From Iphinoe sp. HA4291-MV1 (GTDB lineage Bacteria; Cyanobacteriota; Cyanobacteriia; Cyanobacteriales; Nostocaceae): DNA of 52,558 bases. The notes beneath the pieces were generated by a model. That model searched no databases. It had not been told where the DNA came from and worked only from the letters and a program-made list of their open reading frames with translations. Where the stretch lies: the NCBI GenBank assembly GCA_019359415.1, contig JAHHHH010000051.1, positions 1 through 52,558 of the forward strand, written 5' to 3'. A program made the translations under genes and the position numbers. Shown piece by piece: positions 44,640 to 52,558 of this stretch; position 1 is the stretch's first letter, and each line of letters begins with the position of its first letter.

Positions 44640-44918
44640 GTGATCAAAACATTCAAACACAAAGGATTAAAAAAACTTTTTGAAGATGATGACAGGAGCG
44701 GTATTCAACCAATTCACGCAGACAAGCTTTTAGATATACTTGATAGACTTGAAGCATCCTCTGATATCCAAGATATGCGATACCCAGGTTCTGGACTTCA
44801 TCAACTGCAAGGAGACAGAAAAGGGGAGTGGTCACTCACTGTGTCTAAAAATTGGCGTGTCACTTTCATATTTCAAGATGGGGATGCTTACGACGTTAAT
44901 TACGAAGATTATCACTGA
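44640..44918 (+). CDS. higB: HigB-type toxin (RelE superfamily mRNA interferase)
   Basis: HigB is a small ribosome-dependent mRNA-cleaving toxin. From the GTG at 44640 it has 92 residues beginning MIKTFKHKGLKKLFEDDDRSGI, the normal HigB start. IQPIHADKLLDILDRLEASSDIQDMRYPGSGLHQLQGDRKGEWSLTV and NWRVTFIFQDGDAYDVNYEDYH complete the family pattern (short residue blocks quoted from a continuous domain). An in-frame start at 44586 would add 18 residues encoded by the operator region and is rejected. The antitoxin gene follows after 14 bases. Confidence 0.9.
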   Translation: MIKTFKHKGLKKLFEDDDRSGIQPIHADKLLDILDRLEASSDIQDMRYPGSGLHQLQGDRKGEWSLTVSKNWRVTFIFQDGDAYDVNYEDYH

Positions 44919-44932
44919 ACTTATTTAGAAAT

Positions 44933-45232
44933 ATGATTACCAAAAGAAAACCTAGACATCCAGGAGGGTTAATCAAGCGCCAGTATCTTGAGACTCTTGA
45001 TATGACAATTACTGAACTTGCTGAAAGACTCGGTGTATCTCGGAAAACTGTATCTGAGATAGTTAACGAACAAGCAGGTATTACACCAAATATGGCTCTT
45101 CGTTTGGCTACAGCTTTTGGGACCACTCCTGAACTTTGGCTGAATCTTCAGCAGAAATATGATCTTTGGTGTGCTGCAAATGAGTCTGATGCATGGAAAG
45201 AAATATCACCTATCAATTTACATGCCAGTTAA
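44933..45232 (+). CDS. higA: HigA-type antitoxin
   Basis: HigA neutralises HigB and represses the operon through an XRE-type helix-turn-helix. It has 99 residues. The N-terminal RKPRHPGGLIKRQYLETLDM is the typical HigA entry (HPGE/G-x-L), the helix-turn-helix is TITELAERLGVSRKTVSEIVN, and the C-terminus has ALRLATAFGTTPELWLNLQQKYDLW. Toxin first, antitoxin second is the usual order for HigBA. Confidence 0.93.
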   Translation: MITKRKPRHPGGLIKRQYLETLDMTITELAERLGVSRKTVSEIVNEQAGITPNMALRLATAFGTTPELWLNLQQKYDLWCAANESDAWKEISPINLHAS

Positions 45233-45274
45233 TCCCCATCGCCCCCTCTCTCTTTATTTCTTACTGCTGGTGTG

Positions 45275-47695
45275 TTAAAAGCACTTTGTACCACTGTATT
45301 TATTAGCAAGTTCTATAGGGACAAAGGAGTATCCAGAAGCAGATTGGCAGTCATGAACAACTGTAACTAAGGCAACTTTAGGATCAGCGCGATCGCTCCC
45401 ATCAAACTTAATTTCTCCCGTTGCACCTTGAACTTGGAATTGATTGCCGGATAAGATTTGTTGAACACCCTTTCGGCTAGGTTGTTTTTTTATAGCTTCG
45501 ATGAGTACGCGGGTAGCATCATAGGCTGTAGCAGTATGCCAGCTAACATTCTCTGTTCCCCAGAAATTTCTTGCCGATTTCGGAAATTCTGGATTAGGGC
45601 TGGTGAGTGTGTGCCATGCGATCGCCACCACTAGATGTCGATTGGTAGCCATTTCTCCTACTTCCTTTGGGACTCGTTCAATGTAGAGGCTATCTCCTGC
45701 GACCATGATCAAATCGGGGTATTTGTCAGATTTGATGACCTCTAGGGCGTTGTTCAGTGCATTCTCAGTTGTCCCCGCATCAGGAATGAGAGTAATTGCC
45801 GTGGCTCCTTGCTTTTTGGCTTCGCCGAGAGCAACCGATGCATTAAATTTATTGTTAGACAATTTAAACTTTTGAGAGTCGTTCACAACATCCCCAGAAG
45901 TGGTGAAAACGCTTATGAATTTCTTCTTCAGTGATTCACTGTAATCACTCTTGTGGGTCCACAAAACTGCTACTTTCTTTTTTTTGGCTTCCTTGTTCAG
46001 ATATGTCGCCAATCTTAGGGCAGCAGTTTCATCGCTAGGAACAGTACGAAAGAAGAAATTGCTCCTTAGGTTTACTGATGTACTGCTAGGAGAAACTAAC
46101 ACCAACTCATTCTTTTCATAAATTGGGAGAGCTGCCTTGGTGCGATCGCTGGAATAATGACCCACAACTGTCAGAATATCAGGCTTTTTGACCAGTTTTT
46201 CGGCGATTTCCTTCACCTGATCATTTTGATTGTAATCATTCGCTATCAAAACTTTGAAGTAGCTTTCTTGTTGTCTCGCCTCGTCTTGGGCTTGAGCAAC
46301 CCCACGCAGTAACTCCAACCCTTGACTACGGGTTTCTGTATCAGGAGCATATTTCAGAGGAGCGACCACAGCAATCGTGTAAATTCTGTTTTTCGGAATT
46401 TTTCCTTGATTAAGCCGATCATTAATCTTGGCGTTGTTGAGGTAAATTAGGGTTTCGGGGTCACGCTGCTTTATCCAAGCTTGTTCTAGATACTTTACTG
46501 CTGTAGAGTAGTTACATTGTGCTACTTCCCTGACACCTTGTTCTTTTTGTTGCGGAGAATCTTGAGGTTGAGAAACCAGAATTTCTTCGCCAAAGCTTAA
46601 CTTGTCTCCTGTTTGTGTTTGTGAGTCGCAGGCTGTTGGAGGAGGAACAGAATGAATAATGCTGTAAATGTAGATAGCGATCGCAGCTCCTACCAACCCA
46701 GACACAAGAACTAGACCTGCAATCAGCCAAAACCTCCGCAGCACCCTAAGCCCACTCAGCCAAAGCTTCCGCAGTAGCCGCTGAATTTTATACTCAAGCC
46801 GAATGAGAGCCAAACGTCTCAGAATCACTTTGGCATTTTTGGGGCGACGACTGCGCTCAGATGCCATTAGGCGATTAACCAATTTCGCAAGAGAATTGGA
46901 AATAGGATACCGAGTTTGTTCCCGCCAGTTTGAGATATTCGGCTGTATGTCGCAAGGGTGGATACCTGTAAGCAAATGCACGAAAGTCCGTCCAAGCGCA
47001 TAGAAATCAGATTGCAGCACTGCTCCTCCGTCTATTTGTTCGGGAGGCGTGTAGCCGTGTGACCAAATCTCTGTGCGACGACCTCCACTGACAACGGTTC
47101 CAGTTATCTGCCTTACTGTACCAAAATCAATCAACACCAGCTGTCCGTTGGGTCGTCGCATGATATTGGATGGCTTGATATCTCGATGAAACCAATTTTG
47201 TTGATGGATGAAATCTAGAATTGTGGCGAGCTGTTTTAGCCACTCCAGCGCTTGTCTTTCGTTAATAGCTCCATGTTCACCCAACCACTGTTCTAGGTTC
47301 TGCCCCTCAATTTTCTCCATCACCAAGCAGTGTAATTCCTGATCGTTGTTGAGCGATAATGAGAAATAGGCTTCTCCCCTTGGGATACCCGGATGTTCCA
47401 AGTCTATCAGAATCGATTGTTCTCGTCGGAAAAGTCTAACTAATTCTGCAAACAATTCTCTACCATTCTGTAATTGCATCTGATTGTTGTATATGGCTTT
47501 GAGAATTTTTCGTGTTCTCTGATTCTGACTGTCTACGACTTCAAAGACTTCCGTACAAGTATAAGAATTATCACTGAGTTTTTGAGTCAAACGGTAGCGA
47601 TTATTGATAAGTAAAGGATTTCCACAGCCTTGACAGACGCTAACATTATCTAGATTATTACAATTTGAACAGTCAGGGTTTATACAGTAGGGCAT
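45275..47695 (-). CDS. Transmembrane Ser/Thr kinase fused to a periplasmic binding-protein domain
   Basis: It has 806 residues. Residues 4-24 form a Cys-rich zinc-ribbon-like module (C4, C9, C12, C21, C24). Residues 33-300 are a Hanks-type kinase domain with Lys66 (ILKAIY), HRDIKPSN at 170-177, DFGT at 190-193 and TPPEQ. One membrane segment lies at about 322-347. The outer part (about 430-806) is a type I periplasmic binding domain as in branched-chain amino-acid ABC transporters: YTIAVVAPLKYAPDTETRSQ, VVGHYSSDRTKAALPIYEKNELVLVSPSSTS, RTVPSDETAALRLATYL, WHTATAYDATRVLIEAI. The layout predicts a receptor kinase that reads an external small ligand and signals inside by phosphorylation. Ligand and targets are unknown. 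The upstream neighbour on the same strand is an NB-ARC ATPase. Confidence 0.88.
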   Translation of the reverse strand: MPYCINPDCSNCNNLDNVSVCQGCGNPLLINNRYRLTQKLSDNSYTCTEVFEVVDSQNQRTRKILKAIYNNQMQLQNGRELFAELVRLFRREQSILIDLEHPGIPRGEAYFSLSLNNDQELHCLVMEKIEGQNLEQWLGEHGAINERQALEWLKQLATILDFIHQQNWFHRDIKPSNIMRRPNGQLVLIDFGTVRQITGTVVSGGRRTEIWSHGYTPPEQIDGGAVLQSDFYALGRTFVHLLTGIHPCDIQPNISNWREQTRYPISNSLAKLVNRLMASERSRRPKNAKVILRRLALIRLEYKIQRLLRKLWLSGLRVLRRFWLIAGLVLVSGLVGAAIAIYIYSIIHSVPPPTACDSQTQTGDKLSFGEEILVSQPQDSPQQKEQGVREVAQCNYSTAVKYLEQAWIKQRDPETLIYLNNAKINDRLNQGKIPKNRIYTIAVVAPLKYAPDTETRSQGLELLRGVAQAQDEARQQESYFKVLIANDYNQNDQVKEIAEKLVKKPDILTVVGHYSSDRTKAALPIYEKNELVLVSPSSTSVNLRSNFFFRTVPSDETAALRLATYLNKEAKKKKVAVLWTHKSDYSESLKKKFISVFTTSGDVVNDSQKFKLSNNKFNASVALGEAKKQGATAITLIPDAGTTENALNNALEVIKSDKYPDLIMVAGDSLYIERVPKEVGEMATNRHLVVAIAWHTLTSPNPEFPKSARNFWGTENVSWHTATAYDATRVLIEAIKKQPSRKGVQQILSGNQFQVQGATGEIKFDGSDRADPKVALVTVVHDCQSASGYSFVPIELANKYSGTKCF

Positions 47696-47862
47696 ACTTT
47701 AGTGGAATGCTGCATCTGTGTGAATTATCTTGTCAATAACGCTACTAAAATTAGCCAGAAAAAAGACAAAATTATGGCTTACAGTAATTGTACCTTGAGA
47801 AGAGTTTCGCAAGACTTCAAGCTACAGCGCATGGCTAATTTCTGGCAGTTAGCTCAAAATTG

Positions 47863-49215
47863 CTAGCGACCATAAAATCTATTGACACACTTCCTCACAA
47901 CAGGCTGGAGAGTGAACAAGACCGTGCCATCTTGGCAGTATTTCTCTATGAATGATCGCTGCAATAAAGAATACAGCTGTTCTAGAAATTCTGAATTGGA
48001 TACCTGAGATGACATCCGCGATCGCAGCGTGTCGGAGTCAAGCGGTGTGGCTTCACTAGCAAGACAGCGTAAAATTTCTCTTTCCCATTCAGGTAGTCTT
48101 TCAAACCGTTGCTTGAGCACCATTTGAATCGGCGGCGGTACCACAATTGTATTTTGTCTTAAAAACTCGGTAACACCGCCATGAAATAACTCTTGAATCA
48201 TTTTAGAGATGTGGATTAACGCCAGAGGATTACCGCGATACATATCAATTAGCCTTGTTGCATCTTCGGCTCCAAACTCTAGATTCGCCGTCCTAAAGAT
48301 TTCTGTAGCTGCTACGTTGTCTAAACCTTCCAGCTTCCATAACCTCACCGTTTCTCCTTCACACGAGGTTAGTGTTTCTGGTCTTTCTTGGCTGGTGATC
48401 ACCAGACAACTTTGATGGTTTTGTTGTGCAATTCGCCGGAGCAATTCGCCGTATTTTTCATATCCAGCTTGATAACGTTCCGCGCCATCGCCACCCATAA
48501 CTGTTTCCCAACTATCGAGGATTAATAAAACGCGATGCTGGCGCAGAACATTGAGCAACTTTGAGATCAAATCATCAATGTTGTTGGGTAAATCGGTGCT
48601 TTGTTCATCAGACAGGAAACTGATGATATTTACGAGAATTTCTGACAACGGCGAAGGGTTATCGGGTAGCGAGCGCCAAACTAGATACTCAAACTCATCC
48701 CGAATTTGTTCTGCAATCCTTACAGCTATAGCGGTTTTACCAATTCCCCCCATGCCTATTATTGCTATCACACGACAGCGATCGCTCACAATCCATTGCT
48801 TAAGTGTTTCTAGTTCTGTATGACGTCCATAGAAAACTGAAACTTCAGGCGCTTCACCCCAATCCACTCTTTGCTGCGGTTGATTCGTTCTATATCCTGC
48901 TGCTTCCAACCAGTTAACAATATCTCTCCAGTTTTGTACTGTGTTTTCTTCTCGATTTGTGAGTCTTTCAATATATCGGTATAAAGTACGACTTAAATCA
49001 ACTTGAATTCCACCTGGCTCCCTATTGAGCCTGTGAGCAATTTCCGCTGGGTTATAACAGCAGAGTAATCCTCGTAGGTGAGTTCTTTCAACTTCTGTCA
49101 GTCCTTGTCTTGCGCGTGGTGCGAATTCTCGCTTTGCAGCAGCTAGGTCTATGTACAACCTTTCTAGATCCCAGTTATTTACCGCTTCGGAAAACGGCTC
49201 TTGATTAAATACCAT
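47863..49215 (-). CDS. NB-ARC (STAND) ATPase without a C-terminal sensor repeat
   Basis: It has 450 residues. Residues 14-105 form a helical N-terminal module (LTEVERTHLRGLLCCYNPAEIAHRL...), a HTH-like domain often found at the N-terminus of cyanobacterial NB-ARC/WD40 proteins. The NB-ARC domain (about 125-350) has P-loop GMGGIGKT at 154-161, RxxxWR (EYLVWRSL), Walker B HRVLLILDSWE, CLVITSQERPE and the GxPLAL motif (GNPLALIHI). A winged-helix part (360-450) ends the protein. The usual WD40 or TPR sensor is missing; it could be supplied by another protein. It is divergent from the sigma-like gene and in line with the receptor kinase. Confidence 0.82.
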   Translation of the reverse strand: MVFNQEPFSEAVNNWDLERLYIDLAAAKREFAPRARQGLTEVERTHLRGLLCCYNPAEIAHRLNREPGGIQVDLSRTLYRYIERLTNREENTVQNWRDIVNWLEAAGYRTNQPQQRVDWGEAPEVSVFYGRHTELETLKQWIVSDRCRVIAIIGMGGIGKTAIAVRIAEQIRDEFEYLVWRSLPDNPSPLSEILVNIISFLSDEQSTDLPNNIDDLISKLLNVLRQHRVLLILDSWETVMGGDGAERYQAGYEKYGELLRRIAQQNHQSCLVITSQERPETLTSCEGETVRLWKLEGLDNVAATEIFRTANLEFGAEDATRLIDMYRGNPLALIHISKMIQELFHGGVTEFLRQNTIVVPPPIQMVLKQRFERLPEWEREILRCLASEATPLDSDTLRSRMSSQVSNSEFLEQLYSLLQRSFIEKYCQDGTVLFTLQPVVRKCVNRFYGR

Positions 49216-49367
49216 TACTGGAAGTTGTCATTATTCTATTCGTTAATTTTAACCTAACCAAAATCCCTAATCTCCCTTAGATGAATCCTAAGTTTTGCTC
49301 CACTTAGTATATTTTCAAGTTCAAGAAAGAACCTAAAAAGCAACGAATTAGTTTTTTGATATCTACC

Positions 49368-50123
49368 ATGAATAAACTTTCCCAACATAAAAAAGCTACT
49401 ACATCTCTAGTATCCAATCAAGCACAGACAAAAGCTTGGGAGGAAAATTGCCAATCGAGGACAGTTGCAGATCACTCTCAGATATCACTGATAAAAAATA
49501 GGGATGAGCAGCTCAAACAACTAGCGAAGATGGTCCAGCAGAATCCACCGTTGAGTCGGGAACGACAGCTAGCTCTCACAAGGCTAGTCAATGGTATTCT
49601 GCAATCCGGTAGACTTTTTCATCCGCAAAGAAGTCAATTTTCAGCAGCTATTTATCAAGATATTTATGATGAAGTGCTCCAAGAACTCTTGCTGTATATA
49701 TGTCAAAATATTCACAAGTACGAACCCGAACGTGGTTCAGTGATGACATGGGTCAATATTCTTTTGTCGCAGCGATTTTTTAAACAAGTTGTTCAGAAAA
49801 GATTTCGTCAGCAAAGAGTACCAAAAATGACAGTTACAAACTTATATCATCTTGCCCAACCTGAATCAGAACCACACCTCACAGAGATACTTAAGAAATA
49901 TATAGACTCTGACCCAGAACATCTCTTTAAACAAAAACACATAGCAAATTATCCTGCAGTTAACTTTCAAGCCTTGGTGCAGCGACGAATTTCAGGAAAA
50001 TCTTGGAAAAATATTTCAGCAGAATTTGGTATAAATATTTCAACTGTTAGTACTTTTTATTACCGATGCATAAGGAAGTTTTCTTCAAAGTTAAAAGAGT
50101 ACTGTATTAACCATGTAATTTAA
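49368..50123 (+). CDS. Sigma-70-like protein of unusual type
   Basis: It has 251 residues from the ATG at 49368. Residues about 100-160 (FSAAIYQDIYDEVLQELLLYICQNIHKYEPERGSVMTWVNILLSQRFF) resemble sigma region 2 (KYxPERGSxxTWV). Residues about 205-245 (ALVQRRISGKSWKNISAEFGINISTVSTFYYRCIRKF) resemble the region 4 helix-turn-helix. The first 60 residues are polar and probably disordered. It may be a small alternative sigma factor or a sigma-like DNA-binding protein. No anti-sigma factor is next to it. A TTG at 49356 would add four residues. Confidence 0.7.
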   Translation: MNKLSQHKKATTSLVSNQAQTKAWEENCQSRTVADHSQISLIKNRDEQLKQLAKMVQQNPPLSRERQLALTRLVNGILQSGRLFHPQRSQFSAAIYQDIYDEVLQELLLYICQNIHKYEPERGSVMTWVNILLSQRFFKQVVQKRFRQQRVPKMTVTNLYHLAQPESEPHLTEILKKYIDSDPEHLFKQKHIANYPAVNFQALVQRRISGKSWKNISAEFGINISTVSTFYYRCIRKFSSKLKEYCINHVI

Positions 50124-50134
50124 GCAAGAGGCGA

Positions 50135-50473
50135 ATGACCACTATCCTACACATCACCCAACAAGAACAATGGAAGCAAGCCAAACTCGTGGGAACATAT
50201 CGCGGTGATACCCTCGACTCTGAAGGTTTTATCCACTGTTCAACACCAACACAAGTCATCAAAGTGGCAAATTACTTGTTTCCCAATCAAAAGGGATTGG
50301 TACTTCTTTGCATTGACTCTAAGAAAGTTCAACCGGAAATTCGCTATGAAGGTATCGAGGGAGGCGAACTATTTCCTCATATTTATGGTGCTTTGAATAT
50401 TGATGCTGTGTTTAAGGTTATTAATTTTGAACCAGGTGAAGATGGCTTGTTTACATTGCCAGAAGAAATTTGA
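50135..50473 (+). CDS. DUF952-family protein
   Basis: This is a soluble protein of 112 residues: ILHITQQEQWKQAKLVGTYRGDTLDSEGFIHCSTPTQVIKVANYLF, LVLLCIDSKKVQPEIRYEG, FPHIYGALNIDAVFKVINF. The pattern D-S-E-G-F-I-H-C-S and FPHIYG is that of DUF952, a fold related to ADP-ribosyl or glutathione-type domains; function unknown. It starts 11 bases after the sigma-like gene, so the two may share a transcript. Confidence 0.88.
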   Translation: MTTILHITQQEQWKQAKLVGTYRGDTLDSEGFIHCSTPTQVIKVANYLFPNQKGLVLLCIDSKKVQPEIRYEGIEGGELFPHIYGALNIDAVFKVINFEPGEDGLFTLPEEI

Positions 50474-50617
50474 ATACATGGAGAAAATATGATAAAAATT
50501 CTTTGGCATGACCCAATAAAAAATTAAGGAAGAAAAAGTATTGAAAATAACCGACTGTCTGTCTAATTTGTATGTACAGTCAGACTTGTCACATTTGCAT
50601 CAGGGTGAGGTCTTGTG

Positions 50618-52159
50618 ATGCAAACCAGTCCAGAAGAAGAATCCAATGATACAAAGAAACGAGGTTGGGTAGACAAGTCTCTAGCTTTTGTTGAAACCTT
50701 GGGAAACAAACTACCTGATCCGTTAACACTGTTTTTCTTGTTGTCCTTGGGGGTAGTTATTCTAAGTGCGATCGCCTCCTCTCTCAACATCTCTGTCATC
50801 CATCCAGGAAACGGCAAAACTATCTCAGCGGTATCTCTCCTCGCACCTGATGGTATCCGCAAAATTTTTACATTAGCCGTTAAAAACTTTACTGATTTTC
50901 CACCTCTTGGTACTGTTCTTGTTGCCATGTTGGGCGTTGGAGTTGCTGAAGCAACAGGGTTCCTTTCTGCTTTACTTAGAGAACTGGTGCTAATTGCTCC
51001 TTCAAAATTAATCTGTCCTGCAGTTGTCTTTGCTGGTGTCATGGCAAACATCGCCGCTGATGCGGGGTATGTCGTTCTTGTACCACTGGGGGCAATTATC
51101 TTTTTAGCCTTTCGTCGTCATCCTTTGGCTGGTTTAGCCGCCGCCTTCGCTGGTGTTGCTGGTGGCTATAGTGCCAATTTGTTGATCAGTCCCCTCGATC
51201 CCTTGCTAGCAGGACTCACTCAAAGTGCAGCCCAATTAATTAATATAAATTATCAGGTGAATGCAACTGCCAACTATTATTTCATGGCAGTTTCCACATT
51301 CTTGGTGACTTTCATTGGCTGGTTTGTCACTGAAAAAATTGTGGAACCGCGCTTGGGAACTTACCAGGGTGAGGTTAATTTACAGATGCAAGCACTTACC
51401 CCAGCAGAACGTAAAGGGTTACGCTGGTCAGGATACTCTTTATTAGCGTTCCTCGCCTTTGTACTGGCGATGGTGTTACCAGCACAAGGCATTTTGCGAG
51501 ATCCAGAAAAGTTTACAATTATTCCCTCACCTTTTATTGATGGGATAGTATTTATTATCGCCTTAGGATTTTTTATCCCAGGAGTGATTTACGGCAAGGT
51601 AGCAAAAACAATTGAAAATGATCAGGATGTTGCTAAAGCGTTAGGCGATGCGATGGCTTCTATGGGATATTACATCGCTTTGGCGTTCGTGGCGGCACAG
51701 TTTATTGCCTATTTTGCTTGGAGTCATCTAGGGATCATTGTGGCAGTCAATGGTGCTAATTTTCTCAAAGCCACAGGAATGACTGGTCCACTGCTACTAG
51801 TCATGTTTATTTTAGTGAGTGTGCTGATTGATGTTTTTGTTGGTTCGGCTTCGGCAAAGTGGGCGATAATGGCTCCTGTGTTTGTGCCAATGTTTATGTT
51901 ACTTGGCTATTCACCAGAGTTGACGCAGGCGGCTTACCGTATTGGAGATTCAACAACGAATATTGTGACACCGTTAATGCCTTATTTTCCTGTGGTGGTA
52001 GCGTTTGGGCAGAAGTACGATAAAAATTTGGGGATTGGGACTTTGATTTCGTTGATGTTACCTTATTCAATAGCGTTTTTGGTAGGGTGGTCGATTCTTT
52101 TTATTATCTGGTTTTTTTTAGGATTGCCGTTAGGTCCTGGTGTGGGGATGAGGATTTAA
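50618..52159 (+). CDS. AbgT-family transporter
   Basis: This is a membrane transporter of the AbgT family. Its members import p-aminobenzoyl-glutamate or export sulfonamide-like folate-pathway compounds. It has 513 residues from the ATG at 50618, with the AGGGTGAGG region upstream. Family motifs are NKLPDPLTLFFLLSLGVVILSA near the N-terminus, GVGVAEATGFLSALLRELV, VVFAGVMANIAADAGYVVLVPLGAIIFLAFRRHPLAGLAAAFAGVAGGYSANL and a C-terminal RIGDSTTNIVTPLMPYFPVVVAFGQKYDK (quoted in short blocks). About 11-13 membrane segments are expected. The next gene is AtzG-like. Confidence 0.9.
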   Translation: MQTSPEEESNDTKKRGWVDKSLAFVETLGNKLPDPLTLFFLLSLGVVILSAIASSLNISVIHPGNGKTISAVSLLAPDGIRKIFTLAVKNFTDFPPLGTVLVAMLGVGVAEATGFLSALLRELVLIAPSKLICPAVVFAGVMANIAADAGYVVLVPLGAIIFLAFRRHPLAGLAAAFAGVAGGYSANLLISPLDPLLAGLTQSAAQLININYQVNATANYYFMAVSTFLVTFIGWFVTEKIVEPRLGTYQGEVNLQMQALTPAERKGLRWSGYSLLAFLAFVLAMVLPAQGILRDPEKFTIIPSPFIDGIVFIIALGFFIPGVIYGKVAKTIENDQDVAKALGDAMASMGYYIALAFVAAQFIAYFAWSHLGIIVAVNGANFLKATGMTGPLLLVMFILVSVLIDVFVGSASAKWAIMAPVFVPMFMLLGYSPELTQAAYRIGDSTTNIVTPLMPYFPVVVAFGQKYDKNLGIGTLISLMLPYSIAFLVGWSILFIIWFFLGLPLGPGVGMRI

Positions 52160-52183
52160 CCGCCAAGGAAGGGAGAAGGAGAA

Positions 52184-52381
52184 ATGGAAGGTAAGCAGTT
52201 GAATGTCGGTGAGTATGTGGATTTGATGGCTTTGTTGTTGGATTTGGAATTAAAGGATGAGTATCGAGACGGAGTTATAGCAAATTTTGAGAGAATTAAA
52301 GCGATCGCTCAAGTTGTGAATGAGTTTCCTTTGCCTGAGACAATTGAAGCTGCGCCTGTTTTTGCAATACGGTTCGGTTAA
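52184..52381 (+). CDS. AtzG-like (DUF4089) small subunit, C-terminus altered by a repeat
   Basis: It has 65 residues: VDLMALLLDLELKDEYRDGVIANFERIKAIAQVVNEFPLPETIEAAPVF. This fits the DUF4089/AtzG family, small helical partners of AtzE-type amidases. The usual end after APVF is two or three residues. Here AIRFG and the stop TAA come from the left end of a family F repeat (GCAATACGGTTCGGTTAA). AGGAGAA before the ATG is a strong ribosome binding site. It follows the transporter by 24 bases, so they are probably co-transcribed. An amidase gene may lie beyond the window. Confidence 0.75.
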   Translation: MEGKQLNVGEYVDLMALLLDLELKDEYRDGVIANFERIKAIAQVVNEFPLPETIEAAPVFAIRFG

Positions 52382-52558
52382 CGGTGAGCCGTCACCCTCG
52401 CCGCGTGCGCGCCATTCAAAGCGGGACGTGCAAACTGCGTCGGGAGCGCGCTCGCCTGCGGAGTTATCCGAACCATATTGCGAGTGGATGAGTATCAAAC
52501 ACTCGTCCACAAGTATCAAACACTCGTCCACAAGTATCAAACACTCGTCCACAAGTAT
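52364..52558. mobile_element. Second family F element with 21-bp repeats, cut by the window end
   Basis: CAATACGGTTCGG opens the element. About 100 bp of GC-rich sequence follows (GTGCGCGCCATTC, GACGTGCAAACTGCG; compare GTGCGCGCCATAC, GGCGTGCAAATCGTC at 33748-33795). Next come the internal end TCCGAACCATATTGC, GAGTGGATGAGTAT, and at least three 21-bp units of the ACACTCGTCCACAAG type. Confidence 0.85.

Overview
The window is chromosomal DNA of a filamentous, probably heterocyst-forming cyanobacterium (Nostocales). The evidence is: a kaiABC clock cluster with the short (102-residue) KaiA known from Anabaena/Nostoc, followed by an HgdD/TolC-type outer-membrane protein as in Anabaena sp. PCC 7120; a 31-residue petL; a tocopherol gene pair; many HIP1 octamers (GCGATCGC); and many heptamer tandem repeats (STRR) of the TAGTCAT, GCCCATT and CCCAATT types. 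Species-level assignment is not possible from the sequence alone.

Layout. 1-2.3 kb: a large haemagglutinin-type adhesin cut off at its 5' end. 2.6-4.5 kb: tocopherol genes (homogentisate phytyltransferase, tocopherol methyltransferase). 4.6-6.9 kb: Ktr/Trk potassium uptake (KtrB, KtrA). 7-8.6 kb: lipid kinase and ExoD-like protein. 8.6-9.5 kb: an IS605/tnpB scar cutting into a Uma2 gene. 9.7-13 kb: aroB, a secreted protein, petL, bioB. 13-18.6 kb: acetyltransferase, SelO, a divergent methyltransferase, glycerate kinase, Ycf20-like protein, a secreted protein. 18.7-24.6 kb: GT39-type glycosyltransferase and a 1289-residue CBS/PAS/histidine-kinase/receiver protein. 25.7-30.4 kb: kaiA-kaiB-kaiC-hgdD. 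30.5-33.4 kb: conserved cyanobacterial proteins, the photosystem II S4 protein, an SDR. 33.7-35.2 kb: a minisatellite element, tRNA-Val(GAC), a small secreted protein. 35.3-39.8 kb: a helical-repeat protein, lpdA, trpC, a small conserved protein. 40-41.7 kb: a Uma2 remnant, a DUF2949-like gene and nested mobile elements. 41.8-45.2 kb: DUF192 protein, OmpR-type regulator, glutaminase, HigBA toxin-antitoxin. 45.3-50.1 kb: a transmembrane Ser/Thr kinase fused to a periplasmic amino-acid-type binding domain, an NB-ARC ATPase and a sigma-like protein. 50.1-52.5 kb: DUF952 protein, AbgT-type transporter, AtzG-like protein, and a second minisatellite element running off the window.

The most unusual aspect is the repeat load and how it interacts with genes. 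Several small elements have terminal inverted repeats, and four copies (three families) carry exact target duplications visible here: 8 bp at 2388-2524, 32442-32543 and 33712-34194, and 11 bp at 41128-41524. One of these sits inside another element. Repeats have also entered coding sequences in frame (aroB, the GT39 glycosyltransferase, the hybrid kinase linker). They also supply start or stop codons of several genes (lpdA, hgdD, the secreted protein at 18001, glycerate kinase, the hybrid kinase and the AtzG-like gene).

Most genes are housekeeping or conserved cyanobacterial genes. The most system-like set of uncertain function is the kinase-receptor / NB-ARC / sigma-like group at 45.3-50.1 kb.
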